From Bacteroidia bacterium (GTDB lineage Bacteria; Bacteroidota; Bacteroidia; SpSt-205), in the NCBI GenBank assembly GCA_025054525.1, contig JANWZJ010000011.1:1-40632 (forward strand): a DNA stretch of 40,632 bases, given 5' to 3'. The notes below the pieces were generated by a model. That model did no database searches. It was given only the letters and a program-made list of their open reading frames with translations, and was not told the DNA's origin. Positions 19,669 through 27,912 of the stretch are shown here, piece by piece (position 1 is the first letter of the stretch; every line of letters starts with the position of its first letter). Both the position numbers and the translations under genes were made by a program.

Positions 19669-20853
19669 GTCTAAAATCTCAGTGATTTGACCTGCCCCTA
19701 TCGTCCTCCCCCCCTCGCGTATAGCGAAGCGGAGGTTTTTCTCCATCGCAATAGGATAAATGAGTTCTACTTCTATGCTCACATTATCCCCGGGCATAAC
19801 CATAGGTACATCAGCTGGGAGCTTGATAGTACCCGTTACGTCTGCCGTGCGGAAGAAAAACTGCGGGCGGTAGTTATTAGTGAAAGGGGTGTGGCGACCA
19901 CCTTCCTCTTTGGTCAAGATATATACTTCTGCTTTGAAGCGTTTGTGAGGCGTTATGGTATTAGGGGCGCATATGACCATACCCCGACGCACTTGATCCT
20001 TGTCAATTCCCCGAAGTAGAAGCCCTACATTATCTCCCGCTTGCCCTTCATCTAGCAGCTTGCGAAACATTTCTATGCCTGTAACGACAGAGGTCATCTT
20101 CTCTTCGCGCAGCCCCACGATATCTACTGGTTCGTTGAGCTTGATGCGTCCCCGCTCTATCCTTCCGGTAACGACCGTACCCCGTCCAGTAATAGAGACT
20201 ACATCTTCCACAGGCATCAAGAACGGCTTATCTATGATACGCTGGGGCGTAGGGATATAAGTATCTAAGGTCTGGATAAGTTCTATCACTTTAGCTTCCC
20301 ATTTGGGGTCTCCATTGAGGGCACCCAGGGCAGAGCCGCGAATAATCGGCGTCGTATCCCCAGGGTAGCCATAGAAGTTGAGAAGGTCGCGAATCTCCAT
20401 TTCTGCCAGCTCTAACAGCTCCTCATCATCTACCATATCTACCTTATTCAGGAAGACGATGATGTAAGGAACGCCTACTTGACGAGCGAGCAGAATGTGT
20501 TCTCGCGTCTGCGCTTTGGGCCCATCTGTAGCTGCCACGACGAGAATCGCCGCATCCATCTGCGCAGCCCCCGTAACCATGTTCTTGACGTAGTCAGCGT
20601 GTCCAGGGCAGTCTATATGCGCATAATGCCGCTTGTCGCTATTATACTCTACATGCGCAGTATTGATGGTAATACCTCGCTCTCTTTCCTCGGGTGCATT
20701 GTCTATGGAGTCATAAGTGCGCTCCTGTGCCAAGCCCTTTTTGGAGAGAACTTTCGTAATAGCGGCAGTGAGCGTAGTCTTGCCGTGGTCTACATGGCCG
20801 ATAGTGCCTACATTCACATGTTCTTTATCGCGGACGAAAACCTCCTTGGACAT
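19666..20853 (-). CDS. tuf: Elongation factor Tu
   Basis: [49 protein letters not shown]. Confidence 0.99.
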   Translation of the reverse strand: MSKEVFVRDKEHVNVGTIGHVDHGKTTLTAAITKVLSKKGLAQERTYDSIDNAPEERERGITINTAHVEYNSDKRHYAHIDCPGHADYVKNMVTGAAQMDAAILVVAATDGPKAQTREHILLARQVGVPYIIVFLNKVDMVDDEELLELAEMEIRDLLNFYGYPGDTTPIIRGSALGALNGDPKWEAKVIELIQTLDTYIPTPQRIIDKPFLMPVEDVVSITGRGTVVTGRIERGRIKLNEPVDIVGLREEKMTSVVTGIEMFRKLLDEGQAGDNVGLLLRGIDKDQVRRGMVICAPNTITPHKRFKAEVYILTKEEGGRHTPFTNNYRPQFFFRTADVTGTIKLPADVPMVMPGDNVSIEVELIYPIAMEKNLRFAIREGGRTIGAGQITEILD

Positions 20854-20854
20854 A

Positions 20855-20919
20855 TGGTGCTATTGCTCGGACTCGAACCGAGTCATCCCTCACAAAAGGG
20901 AGGCCCCTGGCTCAATAGC
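20855..20919 (-). ncRNA. tRNA-like element in the tuf leader: compact (62 nt + CCA), minimal D-arm, Thr(UGU)-like
   Basis: GCTATTG-AGCCAGGGGCC-TCCC-TTTTGTGA-GGGA-TGA-CTCGGTTCGAGTCCGAG-CAATAGC-A-CCA. Perfect 7-bp acceptor, perfect 5-bp T-stem with canonical TTCGAGT loop, encoded CCA; only 11 nt between acceptor and anticodon-like stem. Confidence 0.75.
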
Positions 20920-20928
20920 AGGTCGGTG

Positions 20929-20960
20929 CAAAGGTAGAGAAAATCAGGCAAATCCCCAAA
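20929..20960 (-). promoter_or_regulatory. tuf promoter: -33 TTTG, 20-nt spacer, -7 TACCTTTG
   Basis: ATTTGGGGATTTGCCTGATTTTCTCTACCTTTG; -7 lies 9 nt upstream of the tRNA-like 5' end. Confidence 0.7.
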
Positions 20961-20962
20961 TC

Positions 20963-21574
20963 CTACCGCCGAGAAAAGTAATACGCCGCCCGCAGCATAA
21001 ACCATGCGGGATTGATGCGTCCCTTCCGCTTAGACTTAATGTTGATGAAGCTGTAGGAGGAGCGCACCTCTACAGAAAATACATGATCTCCCTCCTGAGA
21101 AAAACCTAACCCTGCCAGAAGGGAACCTGCAAACTTGCTATAACTGCTTGCGTTTCGGAGTGCGGAGCCCTGTTCCAGACGCACCCGAGAGCTGAGGAGA
21201 ATATCAGACTGGATGCCCACACTAGCGCTAAGCCCTCCCCCTTCACGACCGAGCTTTAGCCACTGGGTGCGCACATAAAGGGGAATCTGCAGCGTAGAGA
21301 TGCGGTGGGTAGTGCGCCCAGCATAAGCATTTACGAAAGTATTGTCCTCTTGGCGCCAGCCTGCAAATGAAAAGAGAATATCCCCCCCTACCGCTGCGTA
21401 TTCGGTGAAAGGCTTTTCCACCGAGACTCCACCCCCCAGACCGACCACTACGTAGTCTTTGTCCATTTCTCCTTTCGCAGAGGTAACCTGAGGGCAGAGC
21501 ACACCTCCGATTCGCACGCCTTCTTGCGCCCATGTCAGAGAGACTACCCCAGCTATCGCCAGCAGGTATCGCAT
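20963..21574 (-). CDS. Outer-membrane beta-barrel (porin-like) protein
   Basis: Signal peptide MRYLLAIAGVVSLTWAQ, alternating beta-strand pattern, C-terminal FMLRAAYYFSRR. Confidence 0.65.
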   Translation of the reverse strand: MRYLLAIAGVVSLTWAQEGVRIGGVLCPQVTSAKGEMDKDYVVVGLGGGVSVEKPFTEYAAVGGDILFSFAGWRQEDNTFVNAYAGRTTHRISTLQIPLYVRTQWLKLGREGGGLSASVGIQSDILLSSRVRLEQGSALRNASSYSKFAGSLLAGLGFSQEGDHVFSVEVRSSYSFINIKSKRKGRINPAWFMLRAAYYFSRR

Positions 21575-21648
21575 GGAGCCATCGGCCGGGATCGAACCGG
21601 CGACCTCTTCCTTACCAAGGAAGTGCTCTGCCGCTGAGCTACGATGGC
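21574..21648 (-). tRNA. tRNA-Thr(GGT) with encoded CCA; the last A is also the A of the downstream ATG
   Basis: GCCATCGTAGCTCAGCGGCAGAGCACTTCCTTGGTAAGGAAGAGGTCGCCGGTTCGATCCCGGCCGATGGC-T-CCA; anticodon GGT. Confidence 0.95.
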
Positions 21649-21657
21649 AGACCTATA

Positions 21658-21665
21658 CAAAGGTA
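21658..21665 (-). promoter_or_regulatory. Candidate -7 element TACCTTTG for tRNA-Thr(GGT)/OMP
   Basis: TAnnTTTG 9 nt upstream of the tRNA 5' end, just after the TolC-family stop. Confidence 0.6.
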
Positions 21666-21672
21666 GGAAATA

Positions 21673-23004
21673 TCACTCATTCCAGACCAGCAGTGCCCGA
21701 AGTTGGGCTACCTCTACCCCATAACGAGCATATAACTCATACACTTGGAGGAGCGCCGAGAAGGCCTCTCGTTCTCGCCGATTCACTACAAAAAGGTCGC
21801 TTTCTCCGTTACGATACCGAATCAGTTCTAACTGTACGAGCTGTGCCAAGTGCTCACTAAGCTGCCGCTGCAAGTTAACTTGCCCCCACAGGGAGTCTAA
21901 AAGTCCTATTTGACCCATGGCTTTATTATAGAGAGTGCGCGCCTCATAAGCTTGCTCCATCTCTATCTGGCGAATCTCCAGGCGGGCTGCCAGAAGATTG
22001 CCCCGCGCTTGCCGCAGATACAACGGCATCGCAAATGTGATTCCAAACTTATAGTCCGAGCGCCAGTCTCGGGAGAGAGGATTATGCCACTTGAGCCCTT
22101 GCTGCAGCCAGAGATATTCGGCTTGTAGGCGAGGACGCAACTGCTCCAGAGCTCGGCGCCGCTCTAAATCTGCTACCTGTCGCTTGAGCGCGTACATCTG
22201 GATTTTAGGGTGGCGCACAATAAGGCTATCCCAGACACCCCTCGGCACATAAGGGATAGTGGAATCGGGTCGGTATTCTACCACGAAGGTCTGTGGCGAG
22301 GGAACGGGCTCTTGCCAAATGTGCCGCTGTACGGCTAAGGCTTTCTGCAAAAGTTCTGCGCGGCTTTGAGTTAGCTGCTGCTGACGCAATTGAAATTCTA
22401 CTAAGGCTTCCAAGGTATCGGCGCGCGTAGCTTCCCCCTGCGCTAAGGCTTGCCTTAGGAAAATCAGCCGGGCTTTCGCTATGCGCACCTGTTCTTCGTA
22501 GAGCCGTGCCTTATGATAGGCAGCAAACCACGCCCAATAATCCTGCGCTATCTCTAATAAAAGTCCTGCCCATGCCAGCCGCTGTTCTTGCTCTGCCACC
22601 CGTGCATAAATGCGCACTTTTTGGATGACGGCTCGGCGATAATCTAAAAGCAGCCCCTCTCCCAAAAGAGGTACGCTAAAGCCAAACCCCACTAAACCCG
22701 AAGAAGGCGTGATGTCCTCGGGATTGAGAGTGAATCCGCCTGTTTGCTCGTATAAGCCTTTGAAGTCTATGCCGTTCCAAACAGGAACCTTCAGCTCGCC
22801 TGCAAGAAGGTTGTAATAAAGCTGATTTTTGAATCGCTTCTCTGTAATATTTATTGAGAGAGTGGGGTCCCATATCCCTGCAGCGGCTTGCGCCTCCGCC
22901 TGAGCAATAGCGGGTCCTAAAGCGATACTTCGGGCAAGCGGATGATAGGAAAGCACCTGCTGGTACAAAGAAGGAAGCGTCAGTACCGCTTGAAGCCAAG
23001 TCAT
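21673..23004 (-). CDS. TolC family outer membrane efflux protein
   Basis: Coiled-coil OMF architecture; GLVGFGFSVPLLGEGLLLDYRRAVIQ. Start MTWLQAVLTLPSLYQQVLSYHP, ATGA overlap with the HlyD stop. Confidence 0.88.
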   Translation of the reverse strand: MTWLQAVLTLPSLYQQVLSYHPLARSIALGPAIAQAEAQAAAGIWDPTLSINITEKRFKNQLYYNLLAGELKVPVWNGIDFKGLYEQTGGFTLNPEDITPSSGLVGFGFSVPLLGEGLLLDYRRAVIQKVRIYARVAEQEQRLAWAGLLLEIAQDYWAWFAAYHKARLYEEQVRIAKARLIFLRQALAQGEATRADTLEALVEFQLRQQQLTQSRAELLQKALAVQRHIWQEPVPSPQTFVVEYRPDSTIPYVPRGVWDSLIVRHPKIQMYALKRQVADLERRRALEQLRPRLQAEYLWLQQGLKWHNPLSRDWRSDYKFGITFAMPLYLRQARGNLLAARLEIRQIEMEQAYEARTLYNKAMGQIGLLDSLWGQVNLQRQLSEHLAQLVQLELIRYRNGESDLFVVNRREREAFSALLQVYELYARYGVEVAQLRALLVWNE

Positions 23005-24359
23005 TTGGTAGGGGAGGCTTTCGTCTGATAGAATTGGGCGGTCATGTCTGGAGGGAAACCGTTGATTTGGCGCCAGATTTCGTACCAGATGGGCACATCC
23101 TCCAAAAGAAACCACCCCCGCACGCCTCCTCCCATTCGCAGGAGACTCGGCCAAGGTTTATCTTCAGTGGGATTGGGTTCTACCAGTACCCGAAAATAGC
23201 CTGTGCCGTTATCTACGTAGTCTATGGTATAGATGCGTCCCCCGAAGGTACCGTAGCTGAGTTGAGGCCAGCCAGAAAATACAAACGCAGGCCACCCATC
23301 AAACTGCAGACGCACTTCCTTGCCTGGCTTCAGGAGCGCAGCATCCAGAGGACGTACGAATAATTCAGCCGCCAGCTTATAGTTAGCAGGCATGAACACA
23401 GCCAGGGGCTCTCCTTCTTTGATAACCTCGCCAACTCCCGTTCGGACTGCACGCACAATATACCCTTGCTGCGGCGCCGTAACATAATGGAATCGCCACC
23501 GCTGCTCTACATTAGTGATTTCATTTCGGAGTTTGGCAATACTGCCTTCTACCTCATATAGGTAGGATTGGGCACTTTGTAAGTCCGATTCGGCTTTGGC
23601 GATTTTCTCCCGATAATCGGCAGTAACAAAGTCAATCTGAATGCGAGCATTTTGAACATCCGTACGGCTAATCATTAGGCGATTCTGGGCAGCTAAGAGC
23701 CGGGCTTGTGCATCTTGATAACGCTGTTTGCGCTGCTGGAACTCCGTGAGAGAACGCAGCCCCTGAACATATAAACTCTCTTGCCGAACATATTGGCTTT
23801 CTGCTAATTGTGCTTCTACTTTAGCGGCCTCCCATGCGGCGCTATCTGCTTGATACCGCAGTTCTGATTGTACTAAGGCGTTCCGCGCTCTTTCCAAGCT
23901 ATTTCGATAGGCTTCCCTCAACGCAGTAACCTGCTGTTCCAAAGACCTGATTTTCTCCCGCTGGGCTGCAGCCGTATTCTGCTTAGCCTCTAACTGCTCC
24001 CGCAGACGAAGCGGAAGCGCAGGGTCTAAATAGTAATCTTTGATTTCCCCTATCACTAATAAGGTCTCCCCTGCCTGTACTCTCTCCCCCTCCTGCACAT
24101 ACCAGCGAAGAATCCGCCCAGGTATCATCGCATGAAGAGTCTGAGGACGAACATCCGGCGACAGAGAAGTAACGCGCCCCACACCTGTTATATTCTGGGT
24201 CCAGGGCAAAAAGAGAAATATCAAAAAAGCGAGTGCGATGCCTCCCATGACACGAAGCCCACGCCTCACCCAAAAAGGCGGTTCCACAGCAAGCCCAATT
24301 GCGATTTTTAGTTCATTCGTGCGAGCTGTGGAGAACGAATCAAATAAACGCATCCGCAT
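23001..24359 (-). CDS. HlyD family membrane fusion / periplasmic adaptor protein
   Basis: Single N-terminal TM, lipoyl-like IPGRILRWYVQEGERVQAGETLLVIGEI, long coiled coil, VTAPQQGYIVRAVRTGVGEVIKEGEPLAVFMP. Confidence 0.9.
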   Translation of the reverse strand: MRMRLFDSFSTARTNELKIAIGLAVEPPFWVRRGLRVMGGIALAFLIFLFLPWTQNITGVGRVTSLSPDVRPQTLHAMIPGRILRWYVQEGERVQAGETLLVIGEIKDYYLDPALPLRLREQLEAKQNTAAAQREKIRSLEQQVTALREAYRNSLERARNALVQSELRYQADSAAWEAAKVEAQLAESQYVRQESLYVQGLRSLTEFQQRKQRYQDAQARLLAAQNRLMISRTDVQNARIQIDFVTADYREKIAKAESDLQSAQSYLYEVEGSIAKLRNEITNVEQRWRFHYVTAPQQGYIVRAVRTGVGEVIKEGEPLAVFMPANYKLAAELFVRPLDAALLKPGKEVRLQFDGWPAFVFSGWPQLSYGTFGGRIYTIDYVDNGTGYFRVLVEPNPTEDKPWPSLLRMGGGVRGWFLLEDVPIWYEIWRQINGFPPDMTAQFYQTKASPTK

Positions 24360-24361
24360 AC

Positions 24362-26464
24362 TTACGAGATATAATGATAGCTTTCCCGCATGTCCCGAAA
24401 AGAACCTGAGAACTCTACCCTGCCATCCTTGAATAAGATAACTCTATTGCACATCTCCATAACTCTGGGGTCCTGCGAAACTATGATAGCTGTATAAGGC
24501 TGCTTCGGCGAAAGAATATAGCGATAAATCCCGACTTTTTGTTCCCAGCTCAGCGTAGCAAAGAGATCATCCACGAATAACAGAGAGGGGTGTGTCAGCA
24601 AAGCGCGAGCTAAAATCAACTTGCGTTGATCTATGCCGCTTAGGATGCCTTTGCCCTGTGGAGGGAGCGACGTGAAAAAGCCTTGGGGGAGCTTATCTAT
24701 GGAAGCCTTGAGTCCTAACTCCTCGCATACTTCCATCACCTCCTCCCAAGAAATATCCGCATGAGCTAAAGTAAGATTTTCCCATATGGTAGCCTCTATA
24801 ATTTCACTGGGGCTGAGAGCATCTCCGATCCTACCCCGAAGGAAAAGTAAATCTGCCTGTCGTAAATTTACTCCTTCTATGTAGATTTCGCCCTGATATT
24901 CGGGGTACAATCCATAGAGCAGGTATAAAATCGTAGATTTTCCACTACCTGAGCTCCCCGTAAGGCAAACCTTCTCGCCTGCCTCTATCTCTAAGTTGAG
25001 GTCTCCTAAGAGTAGTTTTTCCGTACCATCTCGGGCTATTTTCAGACTGACATTCTGGAAGGATATAGAATAAGCTGGCTTTTGAGGGAGGGGAATGCCG
25101 GAGATTTTTTCTGTAGGAGGGGTAAATATTTGGCTGAACTTTTCCAGCCCCACTAAAAGGTCATAGAGTGCATCCAGATGACTAATTAGACTCTGGACAG
25201 CACCCATAATCAGAAATAGCACTAACTCGGAGGCAACAAACTGTCCTAAACTAATGCGCTGTTCAAGCACTAAAAATGCCCCCATGCTAATCATGATAAG
25301 GGCGATACTGATTTGATAGAAGTAGAGCAAAGCTTTCTGACGCAAAAGCTGGCTAAAATAATGCTGGCGCCCTCGGAGGTAGCGTTCTTCCAGCTCTTGT
25401 GTGCGCCTATATAGAAGTGGAGGAAATCCCGCCAACTTAAACGCCAAAAGAGCGCGAGCAGTTTCTTCTAACCAGGCCGCCATGCGATATTTCTCATCAG
25501 ATATAGCTTTTTTCTTTTTATATGCGCTGGGGAAGCTATAGTACAGAAATGTGCCCACCACTATCCCAAGCAGAAATACCGAGAAGGCAAAGAAAGGCGC
25601 ATAAAAAGAGAGCAAAACGATACCGAATATAATCACAAGTATATTTGCGGGTACATCTATGAGGAGCTTAGCTAAATTCTTCTCTATGGTAAAAATCTCA
25701 AAGTAGCGATTGATTAGGCTGGGGAGATTTTCACGCACGACGGCTGGATAGAACCAGCGAGGTACATGATGAACTATCTCTAAGGTGGAATGCAGAAAGA
25801 GCCGGCGCTGCAAGTGCTCAATAATCACATATTGCCCAATCCGCACCAAAGCGTAGGCAATCAGTACCACAGCAGCTAAAAAGATAAGCGTAGTTAGCCC
25901 CGTAATCCATTGCAGATACAGAGCCTGGATATAAGTGTAGATGGCTTGAACTACGACGGGTACGAGAAGAGATAGCCCCCCCGAAACCGCCGCATACAGG
26001 TAGATGTAAGCAACTAAACGACTTTCAGCAGAGAAAAGCCGGGCTAAACGACTCCATGGACTATCTGATTCCCCATGGAACGGAGAAGGATAGAGATTGC
26101 GAGGTATGATAAGATAAGCCAGCGAGTCTTCTCCTATTCCTCGCTGGATTACCTGTTCGGGAGTGAAGCGCCCCAAAAATCGTTCATCCTCCCAGAAGTC
26201 CCACTTACCTGGAAGGTTAGGCGCCGGAATAGCTAAATGAAATCGCTTCCAGTCCCTGCTAACTAAGAGGATGGGTAAATCTCTTCTTTCTAAATGCTCC
26301 AGAAATACTTCCCGAGTAAAGACTTGGGATATAGCGATGAGTCCTTCTTCTCCTAAGCGCTCCTGTAGAGAGTCAAAAGAGTGCGGCCAAGAAGGCTTCT
26401 GAGAAAGATTAGGGCTATGCTCACGCTGATAGAAGTCGCTTATGGCCTGGATATAGACCTCCAC
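24362..26464 (-). CDS. ABC exporter (TMD-NBD fusion) with a ~150-aa N-terminal extension and non-canonical NBD motifs
   Basis: Walker A GSSGSGKST, six-TM-like region, LSGIDQRKLILARALL, LLFVDDLF; GTG start; next to HlyD/TolC. Confidence 0.9.
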   Translation of the reverse strand: MEVYIQAISDFYQREHSPNLSQKPSWPHSFDSLQERLGEEGLIAISQVFTREVFLEHLERRDLPILLVSRDWKRFHLAIPAPNLPGKWDFWEDERFLGRFTPEQVIQRGIGEDSLAYLIIPRNLYPSPFHGESDSPWSRLARLFSAESRLVAYIYLYAAVSGGLSLLVPVVVQAIYTYIQALYLQWITGLTTLIFLAAVVLIAYALVRIGQYVIIEHLQRRLFLHSTLEIVHHVPRWFYPAVVRENLPSLINRYFEIFTIEKNLAKLLIDVPANILVIIFGIVLLSFYAPFFAFSVFLLGIVVGTFLYYSFPSAYKKKKAISDEKYRMAAWLEETARALLAFKLAGFPPLLYRRTQELEERYLRGRQHYFSQLLRQKALLYFYQISIALIMISMGAFLVLEQRISLGQFVASELVLFLIMGAVQSLISHLDALYDLLVGLEKFSQIFTPPTEKISGIPLPQKPAYSISFQNVSLKIARDGTEKLLLGDLNLEIEAGEKVCLTGSSGSGKSTILYLLYGLYPEYQGEIYIEGVNLRQADLLFLRGRIGDALSPSEIIEATIWENLTLAHADISWEEVMEVCEELGLKASIDKLPQGFFTSLPPQGKGILSGIDQRKLILARALLTHPSLLFVDDLFATLSWEQKVGIYRYILSPKQPYTAIIVSQDPRVMEMCNRVILFKDGRVEFSGSFRDMRESYHYIS

Positions 26465-26467
26465 CGC

Positions 26468-27898
26468 TTATACTAATTTTTCAGTAATTTTTCGCTGCAC
26501 TTCGCGAGGGTCTGCTTTGCCCCCAGAACGGCGCATTACCTGCCCCACAAAGTACCCTAAAAGTCCTGACTTGCCTTTTTTGTAGCTCTCTACTTTTTCT
26601 GCATTTTCCATAAGCACTTCTGTGATCCACTGCTCTAACTGACTCTCATCCTGCATTAGAAGTAGGTCTTTTTCACGAGCTATCTCTAAGGCTGAACGAA
26701 CAGGGCTCTGCACCAGAAGCGGGAAAAGTACCTCCCGAGCTGCGTTGAGATTGACTTGCCGCGACTCTACTAATCCAATCAGTTCGGCTAAACGCTGGGG
26801 CGGCAAAGGGAAATTCTGCATAGAAGTAGCCGTTTGATTGAGATATGCGCGAATGGGGCCGTTGAGCCAGACCGCTGCACTGCGAGGAGAAACTCCCGCC
26901 GCTAAAAGTCCGAGAAAATACTCTGCATACGGACGGTCTTCTACAACGAGAGTAGCATCATCTGGCGATAAGCCATACTCCTGCACCAGCCGTTCCAAGA
27001 GAGAATCGGGAAGCTCAGGAAGGGAGACACGCAGTTTTTCCAGCCAAGAGATGGAGATATTGATGGGGGGAATATCAGGCTCTGGGAAATACCGATAATC
27101 ATCGGCTGTTTCTTTTTCCCGCAGGGGCACCGTCTGGCTGCCGTCCCACGTACGGGTTTCTCGGACCACGGCTTCGCCTCGCTCTACAAGGGCTACTTGT
27201 CGGGCATACTCATACTCTAAAGCCTTACCCAAAGCACTGATAGAGTTGAGGTTTTTGATTTCCACCCGATTACCCCAAGTAGAACTGCCTACAGGACGCA
27301 CCGATATATTCGCATCACAGCGCAAACTTCCTTCTTCCATGTTGCCGTCGCATATGCCCAGGAAACGCACGAGCCGCCGAATATGCGCCAGATAGGCCAT
27401 GGCTTGTTGAGCCGTGCGTATATCAGGAGCACTTACAATCTCCACAAGCCCTATCCCCGCCCGATTGAAGTCCAATAAAGTATCAAAAGGGTCTTGATCA
27501 TGCAGGCTTTTGCCAGTATCCTCCTCCAGTTGAATCCGCTCTATACCTACCCTAAATCGGGTTCCATCTGGCAGCCGAATCACTGTCCAACCATTCCTTG
27601 CGATAGGGGCGGCTTCTTGCGAGATTTGATAGCCTTTAGGCAGGTCTGGATAAAAGTAGTTCTTACGGGAGAAGTAAAAGGTGGAGGGAATTTCGCAGTT
27701 GAGGGCTAAACCCAAGCGAATAGCTGCCTCTACACAGCTTTGATTGACCACGGGCAAAGTACCCGGATAACCGAGTGAGACCCAAGAGACGAAGCGATTG
27801 GGGTGTTCTCCGAAGGTAACCGCTTCTGGGGCAAATACCTTGGCGCGAGTTTGGAGCTGGGCGTGAATCTCCAAACCTACCACCATCTCATAGCTCAT
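26468..27898 (-). CDS. gatB: Aspartyl/glutamyl-tRNA(Asn/Gln) amidotransferase subunit B
   Basis: YEMVVGLEIHAQLQT...SLGYPGTLPVVN...YFYPDLPKGYQISQ...GICDGNMEEGSLRCDANISVRP. Start trimmed to MSYEMVVGLE. Confidence 0.97.
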   Translation of the reverse strand: MSYEMVVGLEIHAQLQTRAKVFAPEAVTFGEHPNRFVSWVSLGYPGTLPVVNQSCVEAAIRLGLALNCEIPSTFYFSRKNYFYPDLPKGYQISQEAAPIARNGWTVIRLPDGTRFRVGIERIQLEEDTGKSLHDQDPFDTLLDFNRAGIGLVEIVSAPDIRTAQQAMAYLAHIRRLVRFLGICDGNMEEGSLRCDANISVRPVGSSTWGNRVEIKNLNSISALGKALEYEYARQVALVERGEAVVRETRTWDGSQTVPLREKETADDYRYFPEPDIPPINISISWLEKLRVSLPELPDSLLERLVQEYGLSPDDATLVVEDRPYAEYFLGLLAAGVSPRSAAVWLNGPIRAYLNQTATSMQNFPLPPQRLAELIGLVESRQVNLNAAREVLFPLLVQSPVRSALEIAREKDLLLMQDESQLEQWITEVLMENAEKVESYKKGKSGLLGYFVGQVMRRSGGKADPREVQRKITEKLV

Positions 27899-27903
27899 CT
27901 CTA

Positions 27904-27911
27904 CAAAGATA
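27904..27911 (-). promoter_or_regulatory. Candidate -7 element TATCTTTG 5 nt before the gatB ATG
   Basis: TAA-C-TATCTTTG-TAGAG-ATG; matches TAnnTTTG. Confidence 0.5.
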
Positions 27912-27912
27912 G

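Noticed and set aside
20479-20937. 152-aa plus-strand ORF opposite tuf and the tRNA-like leader
   Set aside because: Shadow ORF of highly conserved tuf.
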